DNA of 64,000 bases, taken from Haloglomus litoreum (lineage in GTDB: Archaea > Halobacteriota > Halobacteria > Halobacteriales > Haloarculaceae). The notes below the pieces were generated by a model, which saw only the letters and a program-made list of their open reading frames with translations, was not told the DNA's origin and ran no database searches. Every line of letters begins with the position of its first letter. The first letter of the stretch is position 1. Location: positions 1,984,001 through 2,048,000 of the forward strand of contig NZ_CP119988.1 in the NCBI RefSeq assembly GCF_029338515.1. Direction: 5' to 3'. The position numbers and the translations under genes are program-made. Positions 9,014 to 17,324 of the stretch are shown piece after piece.

Positions 9014-10162
9014 TTACAGGTAGCCTTCCTCGGCGAGTCGCTCGACACCCTCGCGCAGGCGCTCGGAACTCGCGGCGTACGACAGGCGCGCGAAGCCGGG
9101 CGTCCCGAAGGCACTCCCCGGGACGGTGGCGACGTGGGCGTCCTCGATGGCGCCCTCGCACCAGGACTGGTCGTCCTCGGGGACCGGGAGCATCATGTAG
9201 AACGCGCCCTCGGGAACGGCGACCTCCTTCCCGTGGTCGGCGAACAGGTCGACGAGCATGTCACGGCGCTCGTGGAAGGCGTCGCGCATCTCCGCGATGG
9301 CGTCGTCCGTGTTGCGAAGCGCCTCCACGCCGGCGTGCTGGACGAAGTTCGTCGCGCACGTCACGGAGTGCGAATGCAGTTTGCCGGCCTGGCTGACGAG
9401 ATCGCTCGGCGCGCCGAAGTAGCCGAGCCGCCAGCCCGTCATGGAGTAGGCCTTCGAGAAGCCGTTGAGCGTGATGGTGCGGTCGCCCATCCCCTCGAGG
9501 GTGCCGAGCGAGGTCGGGGAGACGCCGTAGGTGATCTCCTTGTAGATCTCGTCGGAGATGACCGCGAGGTCGTGGTCGACCGCGAGGTCCCGAACCCCTT
9601 CGAGCGCGGCGTCGGAGTAGACCGCGCCGGTCGGGTTGTTCGGCGAGTTGATGACCAGCAGTTCGGTGTCGTCCGAGACCGTCTCGGCCAGCTCGTCGAG
9701 GACGGGCTCGAGCTGGAAGCCGTGGCGGGAGGTGTCGACGCGGGAGATGCTCCCGCCCGCCAGTTTCGTCATCGCCTCGTAGCTGACCCACGCCGGGTCC
9801 AGCAGGACGACCTCGTCGCCGTCGTCGATGAGCGTCTGGAAGATCTCGTAGAGCGCCTGCTTCCCGCCGGGCGTGACGATGATCTCGTTCTTGGCGTACT
9901 CGAGTCCATCGGCCGCGAACTTGTCGACGATGGCCTCCTTCAGGGCAGGGATGCCGTTCGAGGGTGCGTAGCCTGTGTGCCCGGCGTCCATCGCGTCCTT
10001 GCCGGCCTGGACGATGTTCTCGGGCGTCGGGAAGTCCGGCTCGCCCACGGAGAGGTCGACGACGTCGACGCCGTCGGCCTCCAGTTCCGCCGAGAGGTTG
10101 GAGATGGCGATGGTCGCCGACGGTTCGACGCGCGTGACGCGGTCGGCGAACTCGAAGTTCAT
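9014..10162 (-). CDS. Pyridoxal-phosphate-dependent class I aminotransferase
   Basis: This 382-residue enzyme is of the aspartate/aromatic aminotransferase fold type I. Motifs are LSVGEPDFPTP near the N-terminus, TPGGKQALYE, NSPNNPTGAVY (PLP ring contact), ISDEIYKEITY, and the Schiff-base lysine in LNGFSKAYSMTGWRLGY. Transamination of aspartate or aromatic amino acids is likely; the exact substrate is uncertain. Its start codon overlaps the stop codon of ribH by 4 nt (ATGA), so the two form a translationally coupled pair. A direct biochemical link between lumazine synthesis and this aminotransferase is not known to me. Confidence 0.88.
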   Translation of the reverse strand: MNFEFADRVTRVEPSATIAISNLSAELEADGVDVVDLSVGEPDFPTPENIVQAGKDAMDAGHTGYAPSNGIPALKEAIVDKFAADGLEYAKNEIIVTPGGKQALYEIFQTLIDDGDEVVLLDPAWVSYEAMTKLAGGSISRVDTSRHGFQLEPVLDELAETVSDDTELLVINSPNNPTGAVYSDAALEGVRDLAVDHDLAVISDEIYKEITYGVSPTSLGTLEGMGDRTITLNGFSKAYSMTGWRLGYFGAPSDLVSQAGKLHSHSVTCATNFVQHAGVEALRNTDDAIAEMRDAFHERRDMLVDLFADHGKEVAVPEGAFYMMLPVPEDDQSWCEGAIEDAHVATVPGSAFGTPGFARLSYAASSERLREGVERLAEEGYL

Positions 10163-10620
10163 GCCTCCACCTCCGCGTCCGCGTCGTACCCATCGAGGTC
10201 GACTCCCGGCTCCGGGAGGTCGGCTGCGAGGTCGAGGGCGGCGTCGACGGCGTCGGCGCCGACGTGGACCCGCTCCTCTGCCTCGGCCCCCGACTGTCCG
10301 GGGCCCGTCACGCCGAGCGTGACCGGGGTATCCCGGTCGAGGGCGACATCCGACAGTTTGGGGGCGATGGCGTGGCCGATGACCTCGTCGTGGTTCGTGT
10401 CCCCGGTGACGATGGCACCCAGCACCGCGACCGCGTCGACGTCCTCGCGGCGGGCGAGTCGGTCGGCGGCCAGCGGCGCGTCGTACGCGCCGGGGACCGG
10501 AACCTCGGCGACGACGTCGGCGTCGCGCGCGGCCGCGGCCTCCCGGCCCCGCTCGGCCATCTCGTGCGTAATCGGTCGCTCCTTGTTGAACTGAGCGACC
10601 ACCAGTCCGAGTGCTACCAT
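10159..10620 (-). CDS. ribH: 6,7-dimethyl-8-ribityllumazine synthase
   Basis: This 153-residue protein condenses the pyrimidine ArP with dihydroxybutanone phosphate to make the direct precursor of riboflavin. It shows VVAQFNKERPIT at the N-terminus, VPVPGAYDAPLAADRLA, VLGAIVTGDTNHDEVIGHAIAPKL with the catalytic histidine, and TPVTLGVTG. These are the expected ribH motifs, and the length is typical. The reading frame stays open upstream to 10824, but the start at 10620 gives the correct family N-terminus. The 3' end overlaps the aminotransferase start by 4 nt. Confidence 0.93.
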   Translation of the reverse strand: MVALGLVVAQFNKERPITHEMAERGREAAAARDADVVAEVPVPGAYDAPLAADRLARREDVDAVAVLGAIVTGDTNHDEVIGHAIAPKLSDVALDRDTPVTLGVTGPGQSGAEAEERVHVGADAVDAALDLAADLPEPGVDLDGYDADAEVEA

Positions 10621-10796
10621 ACCCGGTCGCAGGCGGAGGGTTCTGATAGAACTGCCGCTTCGTGTGAATCGACCCGAACGACCACTAAGGATTCTGGAGG
10701 CCTGTGGGCCCGCGCCGGCCGGCCGTCGCTGCCGACTCGCGGCCACGCGTCGATGGGCGCCTTTAACCGGCGTGCCGGAGTAGCGTCGGATAACTG

Positions 10797-11984
10797 ATGG
10801 TCGGTACCGCGACGCTGGTGACACTCGTGATCGCGAGCCTGGCGAGCCTGTTCATGGCCTGGTCCATCGGTGCCGGTTCCTCGGGCTCGACTCCCTTCGC
10901 GCCCGCGGTGGGTGCGAACGCCATCAGCGTGATGCGGGCCGGGTTCATCGTCGGCATCCTCGGGTTGCTGGGGGCCATCCTGCAGGGTGCCAACGTGACC
11001 GAGGCGGTCGGGAAGGAGCTGGTCGTCGGGGTCACGCTCTCGCCGGTCGCCGCCACCGTGGGCCTGCTGGTGGCCGCGACCCTCGTCGCCATCGGCGTCT
11101 TCGCGGGCTACCCCATCGCCACCGCGTTCACCGTCACGGGGGCCGTCGTGGGTGCGGGGCTGGCGATGGGTGGTGACCCGGCGTGGGCGAAGTACCAGGA
11201 GATCGCGACCCTCTGGGTGCTCGTCCCCTTCGTCGGCGGCGGTATCGCCTACGGAACCGCGGTGACGCTGCGTGACGAGCGCGTCTCCGAGCGGGTGGCG
11301 GTCCCGCTGCTCGCGGCGGTCGTCGGCCTCATCCTGGCCAACGTCGGCTTCGTCCTCCTGGGGCCGGCGGGCGAGGCCTACTCCATCGCGGAGACCATCG
11401 CCGCCGAGTTCTCGGGCCCGCCACTCGCCATCCGGGCCGCGGTCTCGATTGTCCTCGCGGCCATCGTCGCGCTGGCCCTCTGGCGGGACCTCGTCCGCGA
11501 CGAGGCCGCCGGCCAGCGCCACTTCCTGCTCGTCCTCGGTGGCCTCGTCGCCTTCTCCGCCGGCGGCTCGCAGGTCGGCCTCGCGCTCGGCCCGCTGCTT
11601 CCGCTGCTCGACGACACGTCACTCGTGCTCCCGCTCACGGGCCTCCTGCTTGCCGGTGGCCTCGGCCTGCTCGCCGGGTCCTGGACCGGCGCCCCCCGGA
11701 TGATCAAGGCCCTCAGTCAGGACTACTCCGCGCTCGGCCCGCGCCGCTCCATCGCCGCGCTCATCCCCTCGTTCGCCATCGCGCAGACCGCCGTCTTCTT
11801 CGGTATCCCTGTCTCGTTCAACGAGATCATCGTCTCGGCCATCATCGGCTCGGGCTACGCCGCGGGCGGCGCCGGCGTGAGCCGCGAGAAGATGGTGAAG
11901 ACGGTGCTGGCGTGGGTCGGGTCGCTCGTGCTGGCGTTCACCGTCAGCTACGGGATGTTCGTTCTCGTGGACGCGGTGCTGTGA
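10797..11984 (+). CDS. PiT-family inorganic phosphate transporter-like protein
   Basis: This 395-residue protein is very hydrophobic with about ten predicted membrane spans. It has the two inverted half-motifs of the PiT family: FAPAVGANAISVMRAG near the N-terminus, where GANA replaces the classical GAND, and IPVSFNEIIVSAIIGSGYAAG near the C-terminus. PiT proteins import phosphate with a coupled cation. The altered signature leaves some doubt about substrate. A CTTTAA box at about 10761-10766 lies roughly 33 nt upstream of the ATG. It is divergent from ribH. No PhoU-like DUF47 partner gene is adjacent. Confidence 0.82.
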   Translation: MVGTATLVTLVIASLASLFMAWSIGAGSSGSTPFAPAVGANAISVMRAGFIVGILGLLGAILQGANVTEAVGKELVVGVTLSPVAATVGLLVAATLVAIGVFAGYPIATAFTVTGAVVGAGLAMGGDPAWAKYQEIATLWVLVPFVGGGIAYGTAVTLRDERVSERVAVPLLAAVVGLILANVGFVLLGPAGEAYSIAETIAAEFSGPPLAIRAAVSIVLAAIVALALWRDLVRDEAAGQRHFLLVLGGLVAFSAGGSQVGLALGPLLPLLDDTSLVLPLTGLLLAGGLGLLAGSWTGAPRMIKALSQDYSALGPRRSIAALIPSFAIAQTAVFFGIPVSFNEIIVSAIIGSGYAAGGAGVSREKMVKTVLAWVGSLVLAFTVSYGMFVLVDAVL

Positions 11985-12235
11985 CGGCGGCCGCGTACGC
12001 GGAACACGGAGTCCGACTCCCGTGAACCCCCTATCGCCCTGCGGCGGCCGAGCCATACCGGTGTCGGGGAGCCCCGTGGGACCGACCGTCGCGACCGGCC
12101 GGCGCCCCGACGGCGTTCGGGGCCGGACGGGCCATCCAAACTACCTCATTATCTACTCGATTATGGTGAAATTGGGCGACCCATCGATATATCTGCGAGG
12201 TTTGAAGTGAATCGGCCTGATATTCCGAGAGTGAG

Positions 12236-12745
12236 ATGTCGATGCAACAGCACGAGATCGGTGCGATACTGCAGCAGGTCAAGGGGACGATGGTGCTGTT
12301 CCTCGCGACCGGGGTCGGGATGGGCATCGGCGGCTGGGCGCTCCTGGACGCGGTGACGTCCGGATCTGGGGGCGGAATCGGGGCATCCCTGGTGGCTGGC
12401 TTGCTCCTGCTTTCGGCGCTCGTCGCCATCCTGATGGCGGGCCCGGTGGTCGGCGCAATCAGCGGTGTCCGGGCGGAACTCGAAACCGCACGGTCGCTCG
12501 GACTGAAGAGCTACGGGATCACGGGTGTCACCGTCCTCGTCGGCCACATCGCGATGGTCGTCCTCGCGTTCTTCATCACGGTCATGGGCGTCAGTACCGG
12601 CGATTCGGGTGGCGGCGGTGGCGGTGACTCCGGCGACGTACCCGGCGTGGGCGACTACCTCACGCCCATCGTCCTCGGTGGCCTCGGAGCGGCGTTCACT
12701 GCGGTCGCTGCGCAGTACGCGTATCGAGCCCTCGCGGAACAGTAG
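12236..12745 (+). CDS. Haloarchaeal multi-span membrane protein, unknown function
   Basis: The 169-residue product is unrecognised. It has four likely membrane spans at about residues 18-40, 48-72, 95-118 and 142-163. A glycine-rich loop (GDSGGGGGGDSGD) lies before the last span. The charged stretch RAELETARSLGLKSYG between spans two and three is probably cytoplasmic. No catalytic motif is visible. An AT-rich promoter region with CGATATATC about 45 nt upstream precedes it. It converges on the CNNM/CBS gene. Confidence 0.7.
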   Translation: MSMQQHEIGAILQQVKGTMVLFLATGVGMGIGGWALLDAVTSGSGGGIGASLVAGLLLLSALVAILMAGPVVGAISGVRAELETARSLGLKSYGITGVTVLVGHIAMVVLAFFITVMGVSTGDSGGGGGGDSGDVPGVGDYLTPIVLGGLGAAFTAVAAQYAYRALAEQ

Positions 12746-12788
12746 TGGCCGGACGCCCGAGGAGTAGAGGCCGCCCCGAGGTCCCCCT

Positions 12789-14195
12789 TCAGTCCGTCGC
12801 CACTTCGTCGGCCTCCGCCTCCTCGTCCTCGACGCCGTAGTCGTCGGTGACGGTGATGCGGGCCTTCATGATGCGCGTGTTCTCGACCTCCTCGACGCGG
12901 ATGTCGACGCCCTCGTAGGAGATGACCTCGCCCTCCTCGACCAGCCGGCCCGCGCGGTTGAAGATGAAGCCCGCGATGGTCTCGAACTCCTCGCCCTCCG
13001 GGAGTTCGATGTCGAGCGCCTCGTTGACCTCCTCGATGTTGAGTTCACCCCGCACGAGGGCGGTGTCCTCGTCGAGGAAGTCGATGGGCTCCTCCTCCTC
13101 GCCCTCGAGAATCTCGCCGACGATCTCCTCGGTGAGGTCCTCCATCGTCACCAGGCCCTCGGTGGTCCCGAACTCGTCGATGACAATGACCATGTGCATC
13201 CGGTTCTGGCGCATCTCGGCGAGGAGTTCGTCCACGTTCTTCGACTCGGGGACGTGCAGCGTCGGCTCGATGAGCGACTCCAGGGTGAGGTCCTCGGACT
13301 CGTTCTCGCCGTAGTTCAGGTCCCTGACGAGGTCGCGGACGTGGACGACGCCGATGATGTTGTCCAGCGATCCCTCGTAGACGGGGATGCGGGCGTGGCT
13401 GGACTGGACGGCGGTCTCGAGGGCCTCCTCGATGGTCCCCTCGGTGGAGATGGCCGTCATGTCGAGTCGGGGCGTCATCACCTCCTTCGCGATGGTGTTG
13501 TTGAAGCGGAAGACGCGCTGGAGCAGCTGGCGCTCGTCCTCCTCGATGACGCCCTCGCGCTCGCCGGTCTCGATGATGTCACGGATCTCGTCGCGCGTGA
13601 CGTACGAGGTCTCGATCGCCGAGCGACCGCCGGTCACCTTGTTGACGACGCGGGTGAGGTAGTCGAACAGGACGACCAGTGGGAGCAGGAGGTACTCGGC
13701 GATCTGGAGGGGCCGGGCGATGCGCAGGGCCCAGGACTCGGTGTTCTCGACCGCGTAGGACTTGGGCGCGCTCTCGCCGAACAGCAGGACCAGCGCGGTG
13801 ATGCCGAAGGTCGCGGCGGCGACCGCCGCGCCCTGCGAGAGGTAGAGCGCGAACAGCCCCGTCGCGATGGAGGACATCGCGATGTTGACGATGTTGTTGC
13901 CGACGAGAATCGTCACGAGCAGGCGATGCGGGTCGGACTTGAGCTCGGCCATCGCCTCCGCGCCAGGGATGTCGTCCTCGAGCAGCGACTCCACGCGGTG
14001 TGGGGCCAGCGAGAACATGGCGATCTCCGAGGAGGAGAAGAAGGCCGATAGCATGATGAGAAAGAGGATACTCACGAGGCCGAGCGTGGTCAGGGTTGCG
14101 TCGTCGACGGCCGGGAGGCCGGGCATCGTCTGGAGGAATGCACCGCTGTCGAGGGCCGCTTCCGCGAGCAGCGGGCTGAGGGGGCGTATACCCAT
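12789..14195 (-). CDS. CNNM/CorC-type membrane protein with CBS pair (hemolysin family)
   Basis: This 468-residue protein has an N-terminal DUF21/CNNM membrane domain (about residues 35-225, starting FLIMLSAFFSSSEIAMFSLAPHRVE). A CBS-domain pair follows at about 245-365 (VMTPRLDMTAIS..., HMVIVIDEFGTTEGLVTMEDLTEEIVGEI), then a C-terminal CorC/HlyC transporter-associated domain at about 375-455. The family is linked to magnesium or other cation export and sensing; the old hemolysin name is misleading. Adenine nucleotides often bind the CBS pair. A rather AT-rich promoter element lies about 30 nt upstream on the minus strand. It is divergent from the glutaredoxin-like operon. Confidence 0.87.
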   Translation of the reverse strand: MGIRPLSPLLAEAALDSGAFLQTMPGLPAVDDATLTTLGLVSILFLIMLSAFFSSSEIAMFSLAPHRVESLLEDDIPGAEAMAELKSDPHRLLVTILVGNNIVNIAMSSIATGLFALYLSQGAAVAAATFGITALVLLFGESAPKSYAVENTESWALRIARPLQIAEYLLLPLVVLFDYLTRVVNKVTGGRSAIETSYVTRDEIRDIIETGEREGVIEEDERQLLQRVFRFNNTIAKEVMTPRLDMTAISTEGTIEEALETAVQSSHARIPVYEGSLDNIIGVVHVRDLVRDLNYGENESEDLTLESLIEPTLHVPESKNVDELLAEMRQNRMHMVIVIDEFGTTEGLVTMEDLTEEIVGEILEGEEEEPIDFLDEDTALVRGELNIEEVNEALDIELPEGEEFETIAGFIFNRAGRLVEEGEVISYEGVDIRVEEVENTRIMKARITVTDDYGVEDEEAEADEVATD

Positions 14196-14367
14196 CGGAA
14201 TAGTCCGTTTTGACCCGCCACGGGATTAAGGGTTTGCCATATGGAGTCGGCGTCCTCGAATGGCGTGGCGGTCGGGCTGGTGGCTCACGGACGATGGCCA
14301 GCGGGCCCGTGCGCGGGTCGCTTCCGTGGGCGATACCCTTACCGGTCGGTCGCTCGTACGCTGCCCC

Positions 14368-14745
14368 ATGAGCGATCCGACCATCACGCTGTACCGGCTG
14401 CAGGCCTGTCCGTTCTGCGAGCGCGCGGTCCGGAAGCTGGACGACCTCGGTATCGATTACCGTTCCCGGTTCGTCGAGGCCCGCCACTCCCGCCGGGACG
14501 TGGTCAAGCGCCTGACCGGCGCCCGGACCGTCCCGGCGCTCGTCGACGAACGCACTGGCGTCACGATGTCCGAGTCCGCCAATATCGTCGAGTACCTCGA
14601 CGAGACGTACGGCGACGGCGCCGGGGAGACGCCGGTCCACGTCTCCGCCGACGCCGCGGGCGACGACGTGCAGCGCCTGGAGTCCGATGGCGCCGACGAG
14701 GACGCCGACGAGACCGACACCGACGAACAGGAGGTGGAAGCCTGA
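14368..14745 (+). CDS. Glutaredoxin-like protein (GST N-terminal fold)
   Basis: This 125-residue protein has the thioredoxin-fold redox motif CPFC in YRLQACPFCERAVRKL at about residues 13-16, followed by ARTVPALVD with the cis-proline. That is a glutaredoxin/GST N-terminal domain of about 80 residues. The last 40 residues are acidic and disordered (EDADETDTDEQEVEA). Haloarchaea use gamma-glutamylcysteine rather than glutathione, so the partner thiol is an inference. The start at 14368 gives the proper beta strand; longer frames upstream look spurious. Its stop codon overlaps the next start codon (TGATG). Confidence 0.85.
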   Translation: MSDPTITLYRLQACPFCERAVRKLDDLGIDYRSRFVEARHSRRDVVKRLTGARTVPALVDERTGVTMSESANIVEYLDETYGDGAGETPVHVSADAAGDDVQRLESDGADEDADETDTDEQEVEA

Positions 14746-15263
14746 TGGACCTGGGCTTCGAGGTCTCCGAACTCCCACCGGCGGACGCGCTCGCGGACGG
14801 GGAGACGGCGCCCGACTTCACCCGACCGCTCGTCAACGACGAGTTCTGGGAGGACGTCTCGCTGTCGGACCTCACGGGCGAGGGGCCCGTCGTCCTCGTG
14901 TTCCACCAGATGGCCGGCGACTTCCCGCCGACCTACATCTTCCAGCGCATCCGCGACGACGAGTGGACCGACTGGGACGCCGAGATCGTCGGCATCTCCA
15001 TCTCCTCACCGTACGAGCTGAAGGGGTTCATCCGTGAGTGGCGCGACTTCGAGCAGTTCCGGTTCTTCTCCGACCCGTCGGCCCAGGTGGCCGAGGAGTT
15101 CGGCGTCGCGACCGACGTGGACGGGATGACCGGCATCCGCGAGCCCCGGCCGGCCGTCTTCGTCCTCGACGAGGACCGCACTATCCGGTACGCGTGGGCC
15201 GCCGGCGAGAACCCCGAGTTCCCGCCGTACTCGGAGGTCGAGGCGGCGGTCCAGGACCTGTAG
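14745..15263 (+). CDS. Redoxin/peroxiredoxin-fold protein lacking all cysteines
   Basis: This 172-residue protein has the AhpC/TSA-like order: GETAPDFTRPLVND, GPVVLVFHQMAGDF at the active-site position, IVGISISSPYELKGFI, FRFFSDPSAQVAEEFGV, and RPAVFVLDEDRTIRYAW. These match peroxiredoxin segments. The stretch that normally carries the peroxidatic cysteine (T-x-x-C) reads DFPPTYIFQRI, and the entire protein contains no cysteine. It therefore cannot be a thiol peroxidase of the known mechanism. Its start overlaps the stop of the CPFC glutaredoxin-like gene, and the Sua5 gene follows after 6 nt, so the three form an operon. The real role is unknown. Confidence 0.8.
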   Translation: MDLGFEVSELPPADALADGETAPDFTRPLVNDEFWEDVSLSDLTGEGPVVLVFHQMAGDFPPTYIFQRIRDDEWTDWDAEIVGISISSPYELKGFIREWRDFEQFRFFSDPSAQVAEEFGVATDVDGMTGIREPRPAVFVLDEDRTIRYAWAAGENPEFPPYSEVEAAVQDL

Positions 15264-15269
15264 GGACAG

Positions 15270-15872
15270 ATGACCGGCCCGTCAGTCCCCGAGGAGGTCA
15301 TCGAGGCCGCCGCCGATCGCATCCGGGCGGGTGGTCTCGTGGCGTACCCGACCGAGACGGTGTACGGGCTTGGCGCCGACGCCACCGACCCCGCCGCGGT
15401 CGAGCGCGTCTTCGAGGCCAAGGGGCGCGACCGGTCGAAGCCGCTCTCGATGGCCGTCCCGGACCTCCCGGCGGCCGCGCCGTACGTCCGGCTCGGTGAG
15501 CGCGAGCGGCGGTTCTGCGACCGGTTCCTCCCCGGCCCGGTCACGGTGGTCGTCGAGCGCACCGACCACGTCCCGGACGAACTCGTCGCCGGCGGCGAGC
15601 GGGTCGGCCTCCGCGTCCCGGACCACGAGGTCGCGCGGCGGCTGCCCCGGTCCGCGGACCGACCCGTCACGGCCACGAGCGCGAACCTGAGCGGCCAGGG
15701 AAGCGCCCGCGGCGTCGACGAGATCGACGAAGCGGTCCGCGACCGGGCGTTCGTCGTCGACGGGGGCCGGACGCTCGGCGGCGGGAGTACCGTCGTCGAC
15801 GTGACGGCGGGCACCATCCACCGGCGCGGGAAGCGCATCGACGCCATCGAGGCGTGGCTGGCCGAGAACTGA
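15270..15872 (+). CDS. Threonylcarbamoyl-AMP synthase (Sua5/YciO/YrdC)
   Basis: This 200-residue protein makes threonylcarbamoyl-AMP from threonine, bicarbonate and ATP for the t6A modification at position 37 of ANN-decoding tRNAs. Family motifs are GGLVAYPTETVYGLGADA with the KxR-type site EAKGRDRSKPLSMAV, PGPVTVVVE, VGLRVPDH, and TATSANLSGQ. The length fits a minimal YrdC-type enzyme without the Sua5 C-terminal domain. It is third in the glutaredoxin-like/redoxin operon, which may be no more than co-transcription. It converges with the Cas4-like gene. Confidence 0.9.
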   Translation: MTGPSVPEEVIEAAADRIRAGGLVAYPTETVYGLGADATDPAAVERVFEAKGRDRSKPLSMAVPDLPAAAPYVRLGERERRFCDRFLPGPVTVVVERTDHVPDELVAGGERVGLRVPDHEVARRLPRSADRPVTATSANLSGQGSARGVDEIDEAVRDRAFVVDGGRTLGGGSTVVDVTAGTIHRRGKRIDAIEAWLAEN

Positions 15873-15913
15873 GTCCGGCTACGTCACTGACCGGTGCGCC
15901 CCCGTTGTCCCGG

Positions 15914-16588
15914 TCAGTCGCCACCCAGCAACGACCGGAGCGTCCGCGTCCGGGTCCCACACTCGGCGCGGTACTCGCAGGGTGCACAGCGGTCGTCGTT
16001 CTCCAGCCGGGGCGGCGGGCCATCCATCGACCGCGCGACACGGAGCGCGTGTCGGTAGGCGGCCGTGCGGCGCGTCCCCAGCGAGATGCGACGGACCACG
16101 CCGTGTGCCGGGTACTCCACGTAGGCGCGTTCGACCGCGGTCTCGCGCTCCCAGGCGAGCGCCTTCGCGGCCGCGACCGCGCGCACGGAGTCGGGCTCCC
16201 AGACGCCACGGTCCGGCGGTTCGCCCGCGCTGACGACCGAGACGGTCGGGGCCTCGGGAGCCGGGCCGTCGCCGTCGAGGACCTTGTGGGCGATGCCGCG
16301 GGCGTCCTTTCCCTCCAGCAGCACCTCCCGCCGCGCGGGGTCGACGAGCGCGGGCCACGCGTCGAGCCGTTCCTTCGCCGCCGAGAGCCGCGCGCGGAAC
16401 TGCGTCGGTGTCGCGTCGACCGGCTCCTCGCGGAGGTTGGTCGCCGGGTCGAGCAACTCCGGATAGCGGAAGGCCAGGTCGCGCCGTGCGGCCACCTCCT
16501 CGGGTACCGCGTGGTCCGCGTGCTTGCGCCGGTAGTAGAGCTGCCGGGGACAGTACGCCGCCGTCGCGATGTCCGAGAACGCCTGCAT
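15914..16588 (-). CDS. Cas4/Dna2-like iron-sulfur RecB-family protein, stand-alone
   Basis: This 224-residue protein begins FSDIATAAYCPRQLYYRRK, the N-terminal cysteine motif of Cas4 proteins. It ends with CAPCEYRAEC, the C-terminal three-cysteine cluster. Together the four cysteines should bind a 4Fe-4S cluster. Between them the nuclease core looks eroded: EVLLEGKDARGI stands where a G-x-x-D motif is expected, and no clear E-x-K or Q-x-x-x-Y follows. Cas4 trims CRISPR spacers, but no CRISPR or other cas gene is in the window, so a separate repair role or a non-nuclease role is likely. The start at 16588 was chosen because it opens directly into the motif; 16633 is possible. Confidence 0.72.
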   Translation of the reverse strand: MQAFSDIATAAYCPRQLYYRRKHADHAVPEEVAARRDLAFRYPELLDPATNLREEPVDATPTQFRARLSAAKERLDAWPALVDPARREVLLEGKDARGIAHKVLDGDGPAPEAPTVSVVSAGEPPDRGVWEPDSVRAVAAAKALAWERETAVERAYVEYPAHGVVRRISLGTRRTAAYRHALRVARSMDGPPPRLENDDRCAPCEYRAECGTRTRTLRSLLGGD

Positions 16589-16677
16589 CGGTGGGTCTGG
16601 TCGCGGCTTCCGATTTGAACTCTCGGCCGACATCAGGGACGGAACGCCTTTGCCCGTCAGTCTCCGAGAGGCCCCAC

Positions 16678-17238
16678 GTGAGCGACGCCGACCGCGGGGC
16701 GACGGCGGACGGGGACGGCCACGGGGAGCTGCCCGACCCGCCGTTCCGAAGCACCGTCCACGACGGCAAGGAGGTCGTCGTGGAGTTCGACCCCTCGCTG
16801 ACGTTCGAGTGTGTCGACGACTGCACCTGGTGCTGTCAGCACGGCGTCCTCCTCTACGAGACGGACCTGCTGGAACTGGCCGCGCGCGAATCCATCAACG
16901 AGCCTGTCACGCAGGCCCGGGGTCGGGACTTCGTCCGGCGCGAGCCGAAGGGCCGGGACGAACACGTCGGCGAGGACGGCGCCGCTTGCTACTTCCTGCG
17001 CGACGATGGCCTCTGTGCGCTCCACGACGAGCACGACTGGAAACCCGCACGCTGCTCGGTGTTCCCGCTGGAGGTCCACGTCGAGGGCGGCGACATCCAC
17101 GTCTCCATCCGCGACAGCGCCCACGAACACTGCGAGGGCCTGGACGTGAGCGAACGCCGGGTCGTCGACAACCTGGAGGCGTTCCTCCCGGAACTGCTGT
17201 GGGAGCTGGACGACCCGACCACGGAGATCGAGCTGTAG
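16678..17238 (+). CDS. YkgJ-family cysteine cluster protein
   Basis: This 186-residue protein starts with GTG. It holds the zinc- or iron-chelating cysteine pattern of the YkgJ/Flin family: FECVDDCTWCC near residue 45, ACYFL, GLCALHD, and WKPARCSVFPLEV, plus HEHC further on. Members are small metal-binding proteins of unknown biochemical role, sometimes linked to protein modification. The N-terminal 20 residues are acidic and disordered. It is divergent from the Cas4-like iron-sulfur protein (89 nt apart), so the two cysteine-cluster proteins may share a control region; that is inference. Confidence 0.8.
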   Translation: MSDADRGATADGDGHGELPDPPFRSTVHDGKEVVVEFDPSLTFECVDDCTWCCQHGVLLYETDLLELAARESINEPVTQARGRDFVRREPKGRDEHVGEDGAACYFLRDDGLCALHDEHDWKPARCSVFPLEVHVEGGDIHVSIRDSAHEHCEGLDVSERRVVDNLEAFLPELLWELDDPTTEIEL

Positions 17239-17324
17239 CCCGCTCCGTCTCCGCTGGCTCCGCATCGGGGCACCGGACCCGCCCCCGGCGTCGGATTCAA
17301 GAGCCTGCCGCGAGGGGTACTGCC

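Noticed and set aside
6289-9114. A 941-codon minus-strand frame crossing two genes
   Set aside because: It spans the PQQ lipoprotein and the acyl-CoA ligase in a wrong frame, changes composition half way and has no recognisable motif.
15914-16588. Cas4-like gene as a sign of a CRISPR locus
   Set aside because: No regularly spaced repeat array and no other cas gene were seen in the window.
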